Part shown: positions 31,010 to 39,249 of the stretch, piece after piece
Layout of the letters: every line of letters begins with the position of its first letter
Position numbering within the stretch: position 1 is the stretch's first letter
Origin: Zavarzinella formosa DSM 19928
GTDB lineage: Bacteria; Planctomycetota; Planctomycetia; Gemmatales; Gemmataceae
Direction: 5' to 3'
Length of the DNA: 64,000 bases
Assembly: GCF_000255705.1 (NCBI RefSeq)
Contig: NZ_JH636439.1
Coordinates: forward strand, 203,376 to 267,375
Translations under genes and position numbers: made by a program
The notes under the pieces: model-generated
The model's input: only the letters and a program-made list of their open reading frames with translations
Databases searched by the model: none
What the model was told of the DNA's origin: nothing

Positions 31010-32587
31010 TCATTTCTTCATTGGAGGCAGTTCTTTGGGGGGCAAGTCTTTTGAACCGTCATCGGAGATCACTTCGCCGCCGCCGCGGGTCAACAAGGCG
31101 ATCAAGGTTTCGGTGCGGAGCGTTTTCTTGATGTATCTCACGGAACCGTCCGCAAAAGCCGCCTGGAAGCCATCGGTGTAGTGGCCCAACAAGTTTTTCA
31201 TCGGCTTGGCGGGGTCGATCTTCAGGTCGCCCGGCTTCGACCAGATCACGGCCGATTCGTCATCGGCTTCGAGCAGCATGATCGTGTTCGATGTGCCGTC
31301 CGGCACGTCCGTGATTTTCACTCCCTTCGGCTGGTCCCACATATACCCCTCGCCCAATGGCGCCAGATACGTGGTCATGTTCTTGGCGGCGTTTTGCCGG
31401 GGACTGACGAACAATTTTACGACGGTTTCGGAAAGAGGTTTGTTGTTTTCGCTGTCCCAAGGTTCGTTTAATTTAAAACGTTGATACAGGGCGCTTTGCT
31501 CAATGTACGGCAACAGGTGAACCCGCCAGCTCAAGAGAGGCTTGCCTTCCTTGCTGACAATATCGGTGGGAAAGTGGCCGTTTACGTCGTGGTAATTGTG
31601 CAGCGCCAGCATCAGTTGTTTCAAGTTGTTCACGCTCTGCATGCGGCCGACTGCCGGGGCGGGGGGAAGTTCCTTTTTGAATTCCTTCAAGACCTCGCCA
31701 AGCTCCCATTCGTCAATGTGCTTTAATCCGTCCGTTTTGGAGCTGATGGAAGCGAGGCCCTTTTCAATTTTGAGCCGTTGTTGTGCGGCGACTGATTCGG
31801 GCAAATTCCCAGTGATGAGGTTCGCCCCCTGTTTGCGAATCAACTCCTGCGTCGATCCGATCTCCTTCAAGGCCTCAGGATTGGAGGCCATCACGGTCCA
31901 CCGGACCAGAAAGCTCGGCGCCGGGCCGACCGAGAGTGAAGTCCACTTCAGTCCGCGGGTAAATTTGGTGATGCTGCCGCCGCCCAGTTCGTCCGGCAAC
32001 AAAGGCGCCACCTGTTCATGGATTTTTTTCGCGTCCTCGGTGAAAGCAATGGCAATTTGAAGGGGCTCGTCCTTGCCGGCTTCCAGTGCTTCGAGCAAGT
32101 CCGGTCGTTTCACGGCCTTTCGTGCCTTGAGCACGGTGATGGCATTTTTTTTGCCGACGGCCATGCAACCGTGCAGTTTTTCGATCAGCACCTCATCGTC
32201 TTCGCCAAAGGGAAGTTTCATCAACTCGCCCAAGTCTTTCCGTTGTTCCGGCGATTCGCCGATGGGGATCAACAGGCAGGGCACGTTCGGAAAATCCGAC
32301 GCCCCGTAAGTGATGAACACATCCCGCCCTCCCTTGCGGGCGAATTCCGCCAGCCAAGCCTTGGCCGTTTTCACGGCGTCGGCCATTTCCTCATTGCCCC
32401 CCTCGTTCAGGACGGCCACCAAGCCGATGAACGGGTCCAATTGCACCCGCGAGAGATCAAGCCGGGCGACAACCAGCGTCTGCTCGTCGAGAAACGGCAG
32501 CACTTTCTCGGTGAATTCGGGGGCCTTCGGCGATTGCGCCGTCAGGGGGGCGACAACCGCGAACAATAGGATCAGTGATCGGAACAT
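31010..32587 (-). CDS. DUF1559-domain secreted protein
   Basis: 525 aa. Signal peptide (residues 1-18, LILLFAVVAPLTAQ). The N-terminal 310 residues are a large domain of unknown function; the C-terminal part (about 325-515) has the DUF1559/SBP_bac_10 layout: NNLKQLMLALHNYHDVNGHFP, LSWRVHLLPYIEQSALYQRFKL, DGTSNTIMLLEADD and HYTDGFQAAFADGSVRYI, the last being the H-x9-DG motif that defines this planctomycete family. Such domains normally follow a pilin-like N-terminus; here they follow a soluble domain, so the protein is probably periplasmic or surface bound. It lies 15 nt downstream of the preceding secreted protein gene. Confidence 0.9.
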   Translation of the reverse strand: MFRSLILLFAVVAPLTAQSPKAPEFTEKVLPFLDEQTLVVARLDLSRVQLDPFIGLVAVLNEGGNEEMADAVKTAKAWLAEFARKGGRDVFITYGASDFPNVPCLLIPIGESPEQRKDLGELMKLPFGEDDEVLIEKLHGCMAVGKKNAITVLKARKAVKRPDLLEALEAGKDEPLQIAIAFTEDAKKIHEQVAPLLPDELGGGSITKFTRGLKWTSLSVGPAPSFLVRWTVMASNPEALKEIGSTQELIRKQGANLITGNLPESVAAQQRLKIEKGLASISSKTDGLKHIDEWELGEVLKEFKKELPPAPAVGRMQSVNNLKQLMLALHNYHDVNGHFPTDIVSKEGKPLLSWRVHLLPYIEQSALYQRFKLNEPWDSENNKPLSETVVKLFVSPRQNAAKNMTTYLAPLGEGYMWDQPKGVKITDVPDGTSNTIMLLEADDESAVIWSKPGDLKIDPAKPMKNLLGHYTDGFQAAFADGSVRYIKKTLRTETLIALLTRGGGEVISDDGSKDLPPKELPPMKK

Positions 32588-32602
32588 GGCGGCGTCCTTA
32601 GA

Positions 32603-34093
32603 TTATTTCACCCAAGTAATTTGATATTTCCAGGCGTTGCCCAGATTGGCCGTCTGGCCGGGCGGGGCCGGGACAATGACGGTGAATGATTTCTCGTCCA
32701 TGACGTATTCAAATGGCTTGCCGCTGGCCGGGTCCGCCGGGACGGGAACCATGGTGATGTCTTCCAGTTTGGCGGGAGCCTTGCCGTGTTTTGCCGTGTG
32801 CAACCGCACCGCCTCGACCGTCCGCAGGGAGGCGATCCGGCGTTGGGTGCGAACTTGGGCGTCATACACCTTTTGGGTGGCGGGCAACAACATGCTCAGC
32901 ATGATCACGAAATAGTCGGTCGGATTTTTGCGGAGGATTTTGAAATCATCCTCGGCCTTTTTCATGCCGCGGATGGCTTCCTCGGTTGGAAGGGTGAGCC
33001 ACATCATGTATTCATCCCGCAGGTTCCGGTAACGGAGCACCGAATCAAGCATCACCACCTGGGCGGCGGGCATGGCGTTCACCTCGGCCTCGGGCTTTCC
33101 GGCCGCGATCAGGCTTTTCTTCGCGGCGGGGAAGGTCATCGTAATGTACATGGCCAGTCCCAGCCGTGATTCGTTGAGACCCATTTTGGGAAACCCGCTG
33201 GCGCCGGTTTCTTGGGTGAATTTCTGGATTCTGGCCCACACCGTGTCCAGCGCCAGCCGGGCTTGTTCGGCGGTCATTGGTTCTTCGATGTCCCTCGGCA
33301 GGGGCATGATGGCGTCCATCCCCCGGAGTTCCCCCTCGGCGGCCAAATCCAGCGAGATGAACGGCCGGGGCAGAGCGGTGAGCGACCAATACAGATTGGG
33401 GCATTTCGGCATTTCCAACACCCGATCCAGTTCGGTCAGGGTGACGGCGGTGATGGCCGTGCCAACCAGAAAACTGATGAGCGTGTCCGCGCGGCCCACA
33501 TGTCGGCCCATGGTCAATCCCGTCTGGATGTCCCGCAGGGCCGCGTCCAAATTTCCGTCGATCTGATGCAGGCGGCAACGCACTTTCAACAGAAAAGCGA
33601 GTTCGCGGCATTTCTGAAGTTCGGGCAACAAGAGGTTGTATGCCTCGGTCGAGATGCGTTCTCCCAAGCCCCAATCACAATCCCGGCATTTGGCCGCCGC
33701 CTCGACTTCCCGGAACATTCCGGCGAAGGGTTTGATGTAATTCCGTAGTTCCTCGGCTGGGATGTCCTTCAACGGCTTTTGGAGGGTCTCGTCCATTTTT
33801 ATCCGGGCATCGCCAGTTTCCTTACCGGGTCTTTGGTTCTCATACAAGAGGTGCAGCGCCCGGTGATATAGCAGAGCCGCATTGTTCCGGGATTGATCGC
33901 GATAGCTCGGCAGCAATTCGTAACGCAGAATCGGCAACGGCGGCCCGGCGGCTTTGAGTTTCAGGGCGAAGATCGTTTCCTTCGGCGGCTCCGGCGCGGG
34001 ATCGCCGGCCAAACCGTTCTTGGGAGGAGCGCCGGGCTGGGCGTTGGTGACCGCCACGACAAGCAACATTCCGATCAGGGCATAACGGTTCAT
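32603..34093 (-). CDS. Secreted protein of unknown function (planctomycete type)
   Basis: 496 aa with a signal peptide (residues 4-18) and a Pro-rich segment after it. The body is largely helical (NNAALLYHRALHLLYENQ, DIPAEELRNYIKPFAGMFREVEAAAKCRDCDWG, LPELQKCRELAFLLKVRCRLH) and ends in a pilin-like strand region (KLEDITMVPVPADPASGKPFEYVMDEKSFTVIVPAP). Similar proteins are frequent in Gemmataceae; no function is known. The CRDC pair may be a disulfide. Its start overlaps the upstream stop by 4 nt (ATGA), so it is translationally coupled in the ECF operon. Confidence 0.85.
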   Translation of the reverse strand: MNRYALIGMLLVVAVTNAQPGAPPKNGLAGDPAPEPPKETIFALKLKAAGPPLPILRYELLPSYRDQSRNNAALLYHRALHLLYENQRPGKETGDARIKMDETLQKPLKDIPAEELRNYIKPFAGMFREVEAAAKCRDCDWGLGERISTEAYNLLLPELQKCRELAFLLKVRCRLHQIDGNLDAALRDIQTGLTMGRHVGRADTLISFLVGTAITAVTLTELDRVLEMPKCPNLYWSLTALPRPFISLDLAAEGELRGMDAIMPLPRDIEEPMTAEQARLALDTVWARIQKFTQETGASGFPKMGLNESRLGLAMYITMTFPAAKKSLIAAGKPEAEVNAMPAAQVVMLDSVLRYRNLRDEYMMWLTLPTEEAIRGMKKAEDDFKILRKNPTDYFVIMLSMLLPATQKVYDAQVRTQRRIASLRTVEAVRLHTAKHGKAPAKLEDITMVPVPADPASGKPFEYVMDEKSFTVIVPAPPGQTANLGNAWKYQITWVK

Positions 34094-34668
34094 TCCAGAT
34101 CCTCATCAAGCGGGGACGGAGCGGGCTTGTTCTTGCGGAACGGCAAACCGGGGATCGCAAACGATCCGGGGGGCGAAAACATCCCGCGATTCGGCTCTTT
34201 CACCGTGACGTCCGAACCTCCGGCGGCGTTCGACCGGGGGAGCATTTCCACCCCCCATCGCAGCACTTCCTTACGCACCTGCCACATTCGCCGGGCCTCG
34301 GAATTGTCCGGGCTTGTTTCCTCTTGGAACGGATCGATGTTCACCGGAGTGGCCGGGCTTTCCGGCACCGGCACTTTCACTTCGACGAATCGCTCCACAT
34401 ACACCACTTTGGGAATTTCCACATATTGAACTTCCGGCCGGGAAGGGGAAAACAGGAATCCACCCAATATGACGGTGGCGCTGGCGAACAATCCGGTGGC
34501 CGACGGCCAAACCCAAGCGGGCACGAGCGGTTGCGCGGCGGCCTTCCCAGCGGCGAACAGCAGGGCATCCCGGCTGAATGTCGCTGGTTGAGGCGCCAGA
34601 CGTCGCAAAGCGTCGGCCATTGGGGTCGGGTCATCGGGGGGCATCATTTCTCCGGGGGTGTTTTGCAT
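34090..34668 (-). CDS. Single-pass membrane protein, possible anti-sigma factor
   Basis: 192 aa. A cytoplasmic N-terminal part of about 48 residues precedes one membrane helix (VPAWVWPSATGLFASATVILGGFLF, about 48-70) and an extracytoplasmic Pro/Val-rich tail (VVYVERFVEVKVPVPESPATPVN). No zinc-binding anti-sigma motif (HxxxCxxC) is visible. Its position, overlapping the ECF sigma gene by 25 nt and with a short N-terminal domain before one TM segment, is what anti-sigma factors look like, but the identification is by context. Confidence 0.75.
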   Translation of the reverse strand: MQNTPGEMMPPDDPTPMADALRRLAPQPATFSRDALLFAAGKAAAQPLVPAWVWPSATGLFASATVILGGFLFSPSRPEVQYVEIPKVVYVERFVEVKVPVPESPATPVNIDPFQEETSPDNSEARRMWQVRKEVLRWGVEMLPRSNAAGGSDVTVKEPNRGMFSPPGSFAIPGLPFRKNKPAPSPLDEDLE

Positions 34669-35138
34669 GGAGCTCCCATCATCTTCCGCAAGCTAACCAA
34701 ACCGGCCGAGTATCGCCGCCACGCGGTGGCGGCCGATCCTCCGGTCAGTTCGGCGATTTGTTCAAAAGTAAGGCCGCCCCACAAATGGGCGACGATCACT
34801 TCCCGCTGGTCGAGGGGGAGTTTCGTCAGAGCCTCGGAGGCGGCGGTGGCGTCGAGTCCGGCAACATCGTCCGGTGGAACAAACAACAGAACGGCCTTGG
34901 CGGCCACATTCCCTTCGTGGTTCGTCCGGCGCCGTTCGGAGCGCCCGGCGCTGATGGCCGCGTTCCGGACGGAACGATACAGCCAGGCTGCCGGATGCAC
35001 CGGCGTCTCCCGTTGCCGGGCGAACCGGATGAACACTTCCTGGACCACATCCTCCGGGCAACGACACCACGGCCGGGCGTATAAAATCAACGCCGCGGAA
35101 TAGCGATCAATCAGGTAACCCAGCAGATCGGGATCCAT
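34644..35138 (-). CDS. ECF-type RNA polymerase sigma factor
   Basis: 164 aa. Region 2 (PEDVVQEVFIRFARQ, then HPAAWLYRSVRNAAIS) and region 4 (LTKLPLDQREVIVAHLWGGLTFEQIAELTGGSAATAWRRYSAGLVSLRKMM) are intact and joined by a short linker with no extra domain, so it is a minimal ECF. It heads a minus-strand operon of a membrane protein and two secreted proteins, which are probably its regulated genes. The last 25 nt overlap the start of the next gene. Confidence 0.9.
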   Translation of the reverse strand: MDPDLLGYLIDRYSAALILYARPWCRCPEDVVQEVFIRFARQRETPVHPAAWLYRSVRNAAISAGRSERRRTNHEGNVAAKAVLLFVPPDDVAGLDATAASEALTKLPLDQREVIVAHLWGGLTFEQIAELTGGSAATAWRRYSAGLVSLRKMMGAPCKTPPEK

Positions 35139-35204
35139 TACCGGAAGGACGCTCCCCGTGACAGCTCATTTCATCGTCACTTAATCTCCCCATAAAATAC
35201 CCGC

Positions 35205-35858
35205 GTGACCCCAAACTTCCAACCACTTGGCGACCGGGCGATTCTGGCGTCCCTGCCTGACGAGGCCGTCACCGTGGCATTCGCCGAGGCGGTTCGGGAC
35301 GCCGGTTTCCCTTGGCTTGTCGATCTTGTCCCCGCGTATCTGACCGTCGGCGTGTTCTTTGACGCTTCGATGACGCTGGCGACTGTCCGAACCGAGTTGG
35401 GGCGACTGGTCGTTGGTTCTCGGACAGTCAGACCAACGACACTCCATCGCATTCCGTGCTGTTATGATTTCGACTTGGATCTGCCCCGCGTGTCCGAACA
35501 CACGGCCATGTCCTTCGAGGAGATCATCTGCCAGCACACGGGCGGCCCCTATACGGTATACGCCATCGGCTTCGTCCCCGGTTTTCCCTATTTGGGCTAT
35601 TTGCCGGAAGCCCTGACAGGCGTGCCCCGGCTTCCCAGCCCCCGATTGCGGGTGGAACCCGGCAGCGTTGGCCTCACGGCTCGCCAGACGGGAATCTATC
35701 CGTTACCCCGTCCCGGCGGATGGAATCTGATCGGCCGAACGCCGTTGGAACTGGTGAATTTGGCGGATGGATATTTCCCCATCGCCGTGGGGGATCAAGT
35801 CAGTTTTGAGCGGATCGACCGCAAGGAGTTTCAGCGGCTGGAGGGAGAACGACTATAG
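35205..35858 (+). CDS. pxpB: 5-oxoprolinase subunit B (KipI-like)
   Basis: 217 aa with a GTG start. The KipI/PxpB fold is recognisable: FQPLGDRAILASLPDE, AYLTVGVFFD, HRIPCCYDFDLDLP, and YTVYAIGFVPGFPYLGYLPEAL followed by LPSPRLRVEPGSVGLTARQTGIYPLPRPGGWNLIGRTPLEL, the cyclophilin-like C-terminal domain. PxpB works with PxpA and PxpC to hydrolyse 5-oxoproline to glutamate using ATP. Neither partner gene is nearby on either side, so they must lie elsewhere or this protein has a separate role. Divergent from the ECF operon; no clear ribosome-binding site. Confidence 0.92.
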   Translation: MTPNFQPLGDRAILASLPDEAVTVAFAEAVRDAGFPWLVDLVPAYLTVGVFFDASMTLATVRTELGRLVVGSRTVRPTTLHRIPCCYDFDLDLPRVSEHTAMSFEEIICQHTGGPYTVYAIGFVPGFPYLGYLPEALTGVPRLPSPRLRVEPGSVGLTARQTGIYPLPRPGGWNLIGRTPLELVNLADGYFPIAVGDQVSFERIDRKEFQRLEGERL

Positions 35859-36134
35859 GGTTAAAGGTAGCCCTCATGGGTGATTCTTTAACATTCGCAA
35901 CCCCGTCAAACCCTGCCGATTCTGCGGATTATGCCAAAATCATCTGGCGAACCCATCGGGAATTCGGCAACCAACATCGCATTATGTTTACGCGCGAACC
36001 CTTTCCCGGCGATATTTCTCAGATGCCCTCCCAAGGGTGTTCCGAGCATCGGTCAGCGGTCCCAGCCGAATGACTGATTGAAAGACCTCTCTTGTCAGAC
36101 GGACTCCAAAGTTCCGCATCAGGAGAGTGGTATC
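35859..36134. other. Intergenic region upstream of DnaA-family gene
   Basis: About 275 bp. I see no gene I can support and no cluster of canonical DnaA boxes. AGGGTTAAAGGTAGCCCT near 35857-35874 is a weak hairpin that might end the pxpB transcript. Confidence 0.4.
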
Positions 36135-37661
36135 GTGCCGTTGTCTTCCCTGACCGATTCGATCGGTTTGGTTGACTCGCAGACCGAAGGTTCCGAAGTC
36201 GCGTTGGCCGAGGCGATCACCCGTCGCATCAGCCAGCCGCGTTACGACCTTTGGTTTCGTGGTCACACCAAGTTCGTTTTCCTTGGCGACCGGCTGGTCG
36301 TCGGGGTTCCGAACCTGCATTTTCACGATTGGTTGCAAAAGACCTTCACCGACGACATTCGTGTCGCCGCATCGGAGGTCTTCGGCAGCCCCGTGGCCGT
36401 GCAGTTTGCGATTGATCCGGATTTGTTCCGCGCCTTGCGGCAGGAACAAGAATCCACCGAATCGGCCCCCGTTCCGGCCGCCCGCACTGGCACGGTCAAA
36501 CCGTCCACCCGACCTGTCACGCCCGGCCCGGCTGTTTCCCCGAAACAGCCTCCGGCGGCGAAGGTCGAGGAACGCAAACCGAATGCCATTGAGGAAAAGG
36601 TTGCCGAGTTTCGCAAGCCAAAACGCCGGTGGAAGTCACTTGGGGATTTTGTTCCCGGCATGTCAAACCGGGTGGCCCATTCCTCGGCCCAGGCCGTCGT
36701 TGACGAACCGGGGCAGGGGGCGAATCCGCTGGTGATCTACGGGCCGACCGGCACGGGCAAAACCCACCTGCTGGAAGGCGTCTACCTCGGGCTGCGGAAG
36801 CGGTATTCGGATCAAAAGGTGGTGTTCATCGCCGCCGAGGATTTCATGAACCGCTTTCTGGCGGCCGTCCACCAGAACAAGCAGGGAAGTTTCCGCAAGC
36901 AATACCGCGAATGCTTTGCCTTCCTGATCGATGACCTGTCGTTCCTCGCGGGCAAGAAGGCCACGCAGGTGGAATTCCTGCATACCTTTGACGCTCTGAT
37001 CTCCGAGGGAACGCAAGTGGTCATCACCTGCGATTGCCACCCTCGCCTGACCGAAGACCTGATGCCGGAACTCGCTGACCGCTTGTTGGGCGGGGCCGTC
37101 TGGGGGGTGATGCCGCCGGACCCGGAAACTCGCCTCTCGCTCCTGCGGGCCAAGTCCGCGACGGGAACCGCCCGCATTCCGGACGAAGTGTTGAAGTTTC
37201 TGGCGTCCAACCTGCGGGGCAATGTCCGCGAACTGGAAGGGGCCATCCACGGGCTGACCCATTACGCTCGCGTCACCAACAAACCGGTGACACGGGATCT
37301 GGCCCGCGAAGCGCTGGGCGATCTGCTTCGGCATGCGGTGAAAGTCGTGCATCTAAAGGATGTGGATACGACCGTCTGCGCCGTGTTGAAGTTGGAACCG
37401 CGAAGCCTGCAATCAAAGTCCAAGGCTTGGGCCATCAGTCATTCCCGGATGATCGCCATTTATCTGGCCCGCAAGCACACGTCGGCCAGTTATGGCGAAG
37501 TGAGCATTCACTTTGGCAACAAGACGCACAGCACGGCCGTGGCAGCCGAGAAGAAGGTGCGGGCGTGGATCGAGAAGAACGGATCGATCAAGGCCGGCGA
37601 TCATGAATGGCGGGTGCGGGAGTTGATCGATCGCATCGAGCGGGAGTTGCTGGGACGGTGA
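36135..37661 (+). CDS. dnaA: DnaA-family replication initiator
   Basis: 508 aa from a GTG start preceded by AGGAGAG 7 nt upstream; a TTG at 36078 is an alternative. Domain I (QPRYDLWFRGHTKFVFLGDRLVVGVPN), a Pro-rich linker (about 105-165), an AAA+ domain with P-loop GPTGTGKTH (Lys209), Walker B FLIDDLSFL and sensor ITCDCHP, and a C-terminal helix-turn-helix domain. The DNA-binding signature reads GNKTHSTAVAAEKKV, where typical DnaA has DHTTV, so box specificity may be altered. No dnaN or recF is adjacent, so this may be the main initiator at an unusual locus or a second DnaA copy. Confidence 0.88.
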   Translation: MPLSSLTDSIGLVDSQTEGSEVALAEAITRRISQPRYDLWFRGHTKFVFLGDRLVVGVPNLHFHDWLQKTFTDDIRVAASEVFGSPVAVQFAIDPDLFRALRQEQESTESAPVPAARTGTVKPSTRPVTPGPAVSPKQPPAAKVEERKPNAIEEKVAEFRKPKRRWKSLGDFVPGMSNRVAHSSAQAVVDEPGQGANPLVIYGPTGTGKTHLLEGVYLGLRKRYSDQKVVFIAAEDFMNRFLAAVHQNKQGSFRKQYRECFAFLIDDLSFLAGKKATQVEFLHTFDALISEGTQVVITCDCHPRLTEDLMPELADRLLGGAVWGVMPPDPETRLSLLRAKSATGTARIPDEVLKFLASNLRGNVRELEGAIHGLTHYARVTNKPVTRDLAREALGDLLRHAVKVVHLKDVDTTVCAVLKLEPRSLQSKSKAWAISHSRMIAIYLARKHTSASYGEVSIHFGNKTHSTAVAAEKKVRAWIEKNGSIKAGDHEWRVRELIDRIERELLGR

Positions 37662-37672
37662 ACCGGAAAAAT

Positions 37673-37692
37673 GCGGGCAATTCACTGCCCGC
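37673..37692. terminator. Hairpin after DnaA-family gene
   Basis: GCGGGCA (37673-37679) and TGCCCGC (37686-37692) form a 7-bp stem with a 6-nt loop, 12 nt after the stop. It is not followed by a T-run, so it is only a weak terminator candidate. Confidence 0.45.
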
Positions 37693-37767
37693 TTGATTCA
37701 AATCATCTCTCATTCATGCCTGTTTTCCTAGACTGATTTCATCCTCTTCATGTTCGGGGTTCTGGTC

Positions 37768-38649
37768 ATGAGACTGGCGGCCGTCGGTGTTTTGTTGTTG
37801 GTTGCTTCCGTCGGGATGGCTCAAGCCCCCGCGGACAACGCGGTCACGATTCGGTATGTGCTTTCGCTTCGCCAGCCGGACGGCGGTTTTGTCTCCCACA
37901 AGCCGGACCCCAAGGGAGCCAAGGAAACCAACTCGTCGCTACGAGCCACCTCGGCGGCCGTGCGGGCGATCAAGTATCTGGGTGGAGAACTCCCCAACCG
38001 GGAACTGACGGCCAAGTTCGTCGAATCGTGTTACGACCCCGCCAGCGGAACTTTCGCGGACACGCCAAAGGGCAAGGGTGACATCACCCTGACGGCTGTT
38101 GGCATGATGGCCGCCGCGGAACTTCTGCCGAAGTTTGATTATGATCCCGCCATCAGATACCTGACGGCCAACGCCAAAACCTTCGAGGAACGCCGGATCG
38201 CCGTGGCCGGGATGGAGGCCGGAAAGAAGTTTGCCCCGGTGACGGCCCAATGGTTTGCGGAGACGGAAAAGACCCGCAACCCGGATGGAACTTACGGCAA
38301 GGGTGATGCCCTCGCCCGTGATACCGGCGGCACGGCGGCCATGATTGTCCGGGCCGGGGGCAAGATTCCCGCCGAGCAGTTGAAGGCGGTCGTCGCAGCC
38401 ATCCAAAACGGCCAGCGGGCCGACGGCGGCTTCGGCAAAGCCGGTGAAGGCTCGGATTTGGAGACAAGCTACCGGGTGATGCGGGCAATGTACTTGCTAA
38501 AGATCGAACCAAAAGATCCGGCGGCCTTGCGGCAATTTCTCTCGATGTGCGCCAATAAGGATGGCGGCTATGCCGTGCAACCGGGCAACCCCTCCGGCGC
38601 CGGATCGACCTATTACGCGGCGGCGATCATGGGCTGGATGAAGAAATGA
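37768..38649 (+). CDS. Secreted prenyltransferase/squalene-oxidase-repeat protein
   Basis: 293 aa with a signal peptide (residues 1-18). Repeats of the alpha-alpha toroid type are visible: YVLSLRQPDGGFVS, FVESCYDPASGTFAD, TGGTAAMIVRAG, VAAIQNGQRADGGFGKAG and FLSMCANKDGGYAVQPGNPSGAGSTYYAAAIMGW, each a helix ending in a DGG/GGF-like turn. Catalytic Asp motifs of true terpene cyclases (DxDD) or prenyltransferases are not obvious, so this is probably a binding or structural protein rather than an enzyme. ATG at 37750 is an alternative start. A strong terminator follows. Confidence 0.85.
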   Translation: MRLAAVGVLLLVASVGMAQAPADNAVTIRYVLSLRQPDGGFVSHKPDPKGAKETNSSLRATSAAVRAIKYLGGELPNRELTAKFVESCYDPASGTFADTPKGKGDITLTAVGMMAAAELLPKFDYDPAIRYLTANAKTFEERRIAVAGMEAGKKFAPVTAQWFAETEKTRNPDGTYGKGDALARDTGGTAAMIVRAGGKIPAEQLKAVVAAIQNGQRADGGFGKAGEGSDLETSYRVMRAMYLLKIEPKDPAALRQFLSMCANKDGGYAVQPGNPSGAGSTYYAAAIMGWMKK

Positions 38650-38677
38650 CCAATGCCTGAATGATCAATGACCAATG

Positions 38678-38715
38678 AAAAAGCCGCAGACATCTTTGCC
38701 CTGCGGCTTTTTTCA
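38678..38715. terminator. Bidirectional rho-independent terminator
   Basis: AAAAAGCCGCAG (38678-38689) and CTGCGGCTTTTT (38701-38712) make a 12-bp stem with an 11-nt loop, followed by further T on the plus strand and, reading the other way, also preceded by A-rich DNA that gives a T-run. It separates the convergent toroid and membrane protein genes. Confidence 0.85.
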
Positions 38716-38732
38716 TGGGTTGCACAGCGGGT

Positions 38733-39119
38733 TTATAAAGCGGCTTTGCGGGCCTTTCTTGCGGCGATGAATGATCGAACACACAATCCGACGAAGGCCG
38801 CGCTCAGGACGATCATCAAAGCCCCGGCCACGGTGCCGGATTTGGTGAAATCAAATTGATTGCGAACCAACGGCATCACACCGCCGATGGCGCCGAGCAG
38901 GCCGACCATCGCGGCCAGGTGCATCACATGCTTCCGCAAACCAGGCTTTGCCAGCACGATCAAACCGCACAGGATCAGAACCGCCCCGAATCCCACCGGG
39001 ATCAATGCCGTGGGGGATGTCCCTTTTTCACCCACTTCCCCAAATGTCGTCGGGGCCAGATAGCCGATCAGGCCCACGCCGGTGAGCAGCAGGCCGAAGA
39101 GAATCGAAATCGGAGCCAT
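38733..39119 (-). CDS. Small four-helix membrane protein of unknown function
   Basis: 128 aa with four predicted membrane segments: ISILFGLLLTGVGLIGYL, TALIPVGFGAVLILCGLIVL, HVMHLAAMVGLLGAIGGVMPLV and AGALMIVLSAAFVGLCVRSFI. A Lys/Arg-rich C-terminus (ARKARKAAL) favours a cytoplasmic end. AAGG lies 6 nt before the ATG. Related proteins are common in Gemmataceae but have no assigned role. Confidence 0.8.
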   Translation of the reverse strand: MAPISILFGLLLTGVGLIGYLAPTTFGEVGEKGTSPTALIPVGFGAVLILCGLIVLAKPGLRKHVMHLAAMVGLLGAIGGVMPLVRNQFDFTKSGTVAGALMIVLSAAFVGLCVRSFIAARKARKAAL

Positions 39120-39249
39120 CAGTTACCTTGAGTTTCTCGTTGTTTGTGAAGCCTTGGGCATTTTAGAAGCTGATGTGTGGAAATGCGATTTTCTCGGCAT
39201 TTCAGGCCAATTTCTGACATTATTGTCATCAACCGATAACATAATACGC

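Noticed and set aside
35876-36073. 65-codon frame upstream of the DnaA-family gene
   Set aside because: No ribosome-binding sequence and low-complexity composition; treated as intergenic.
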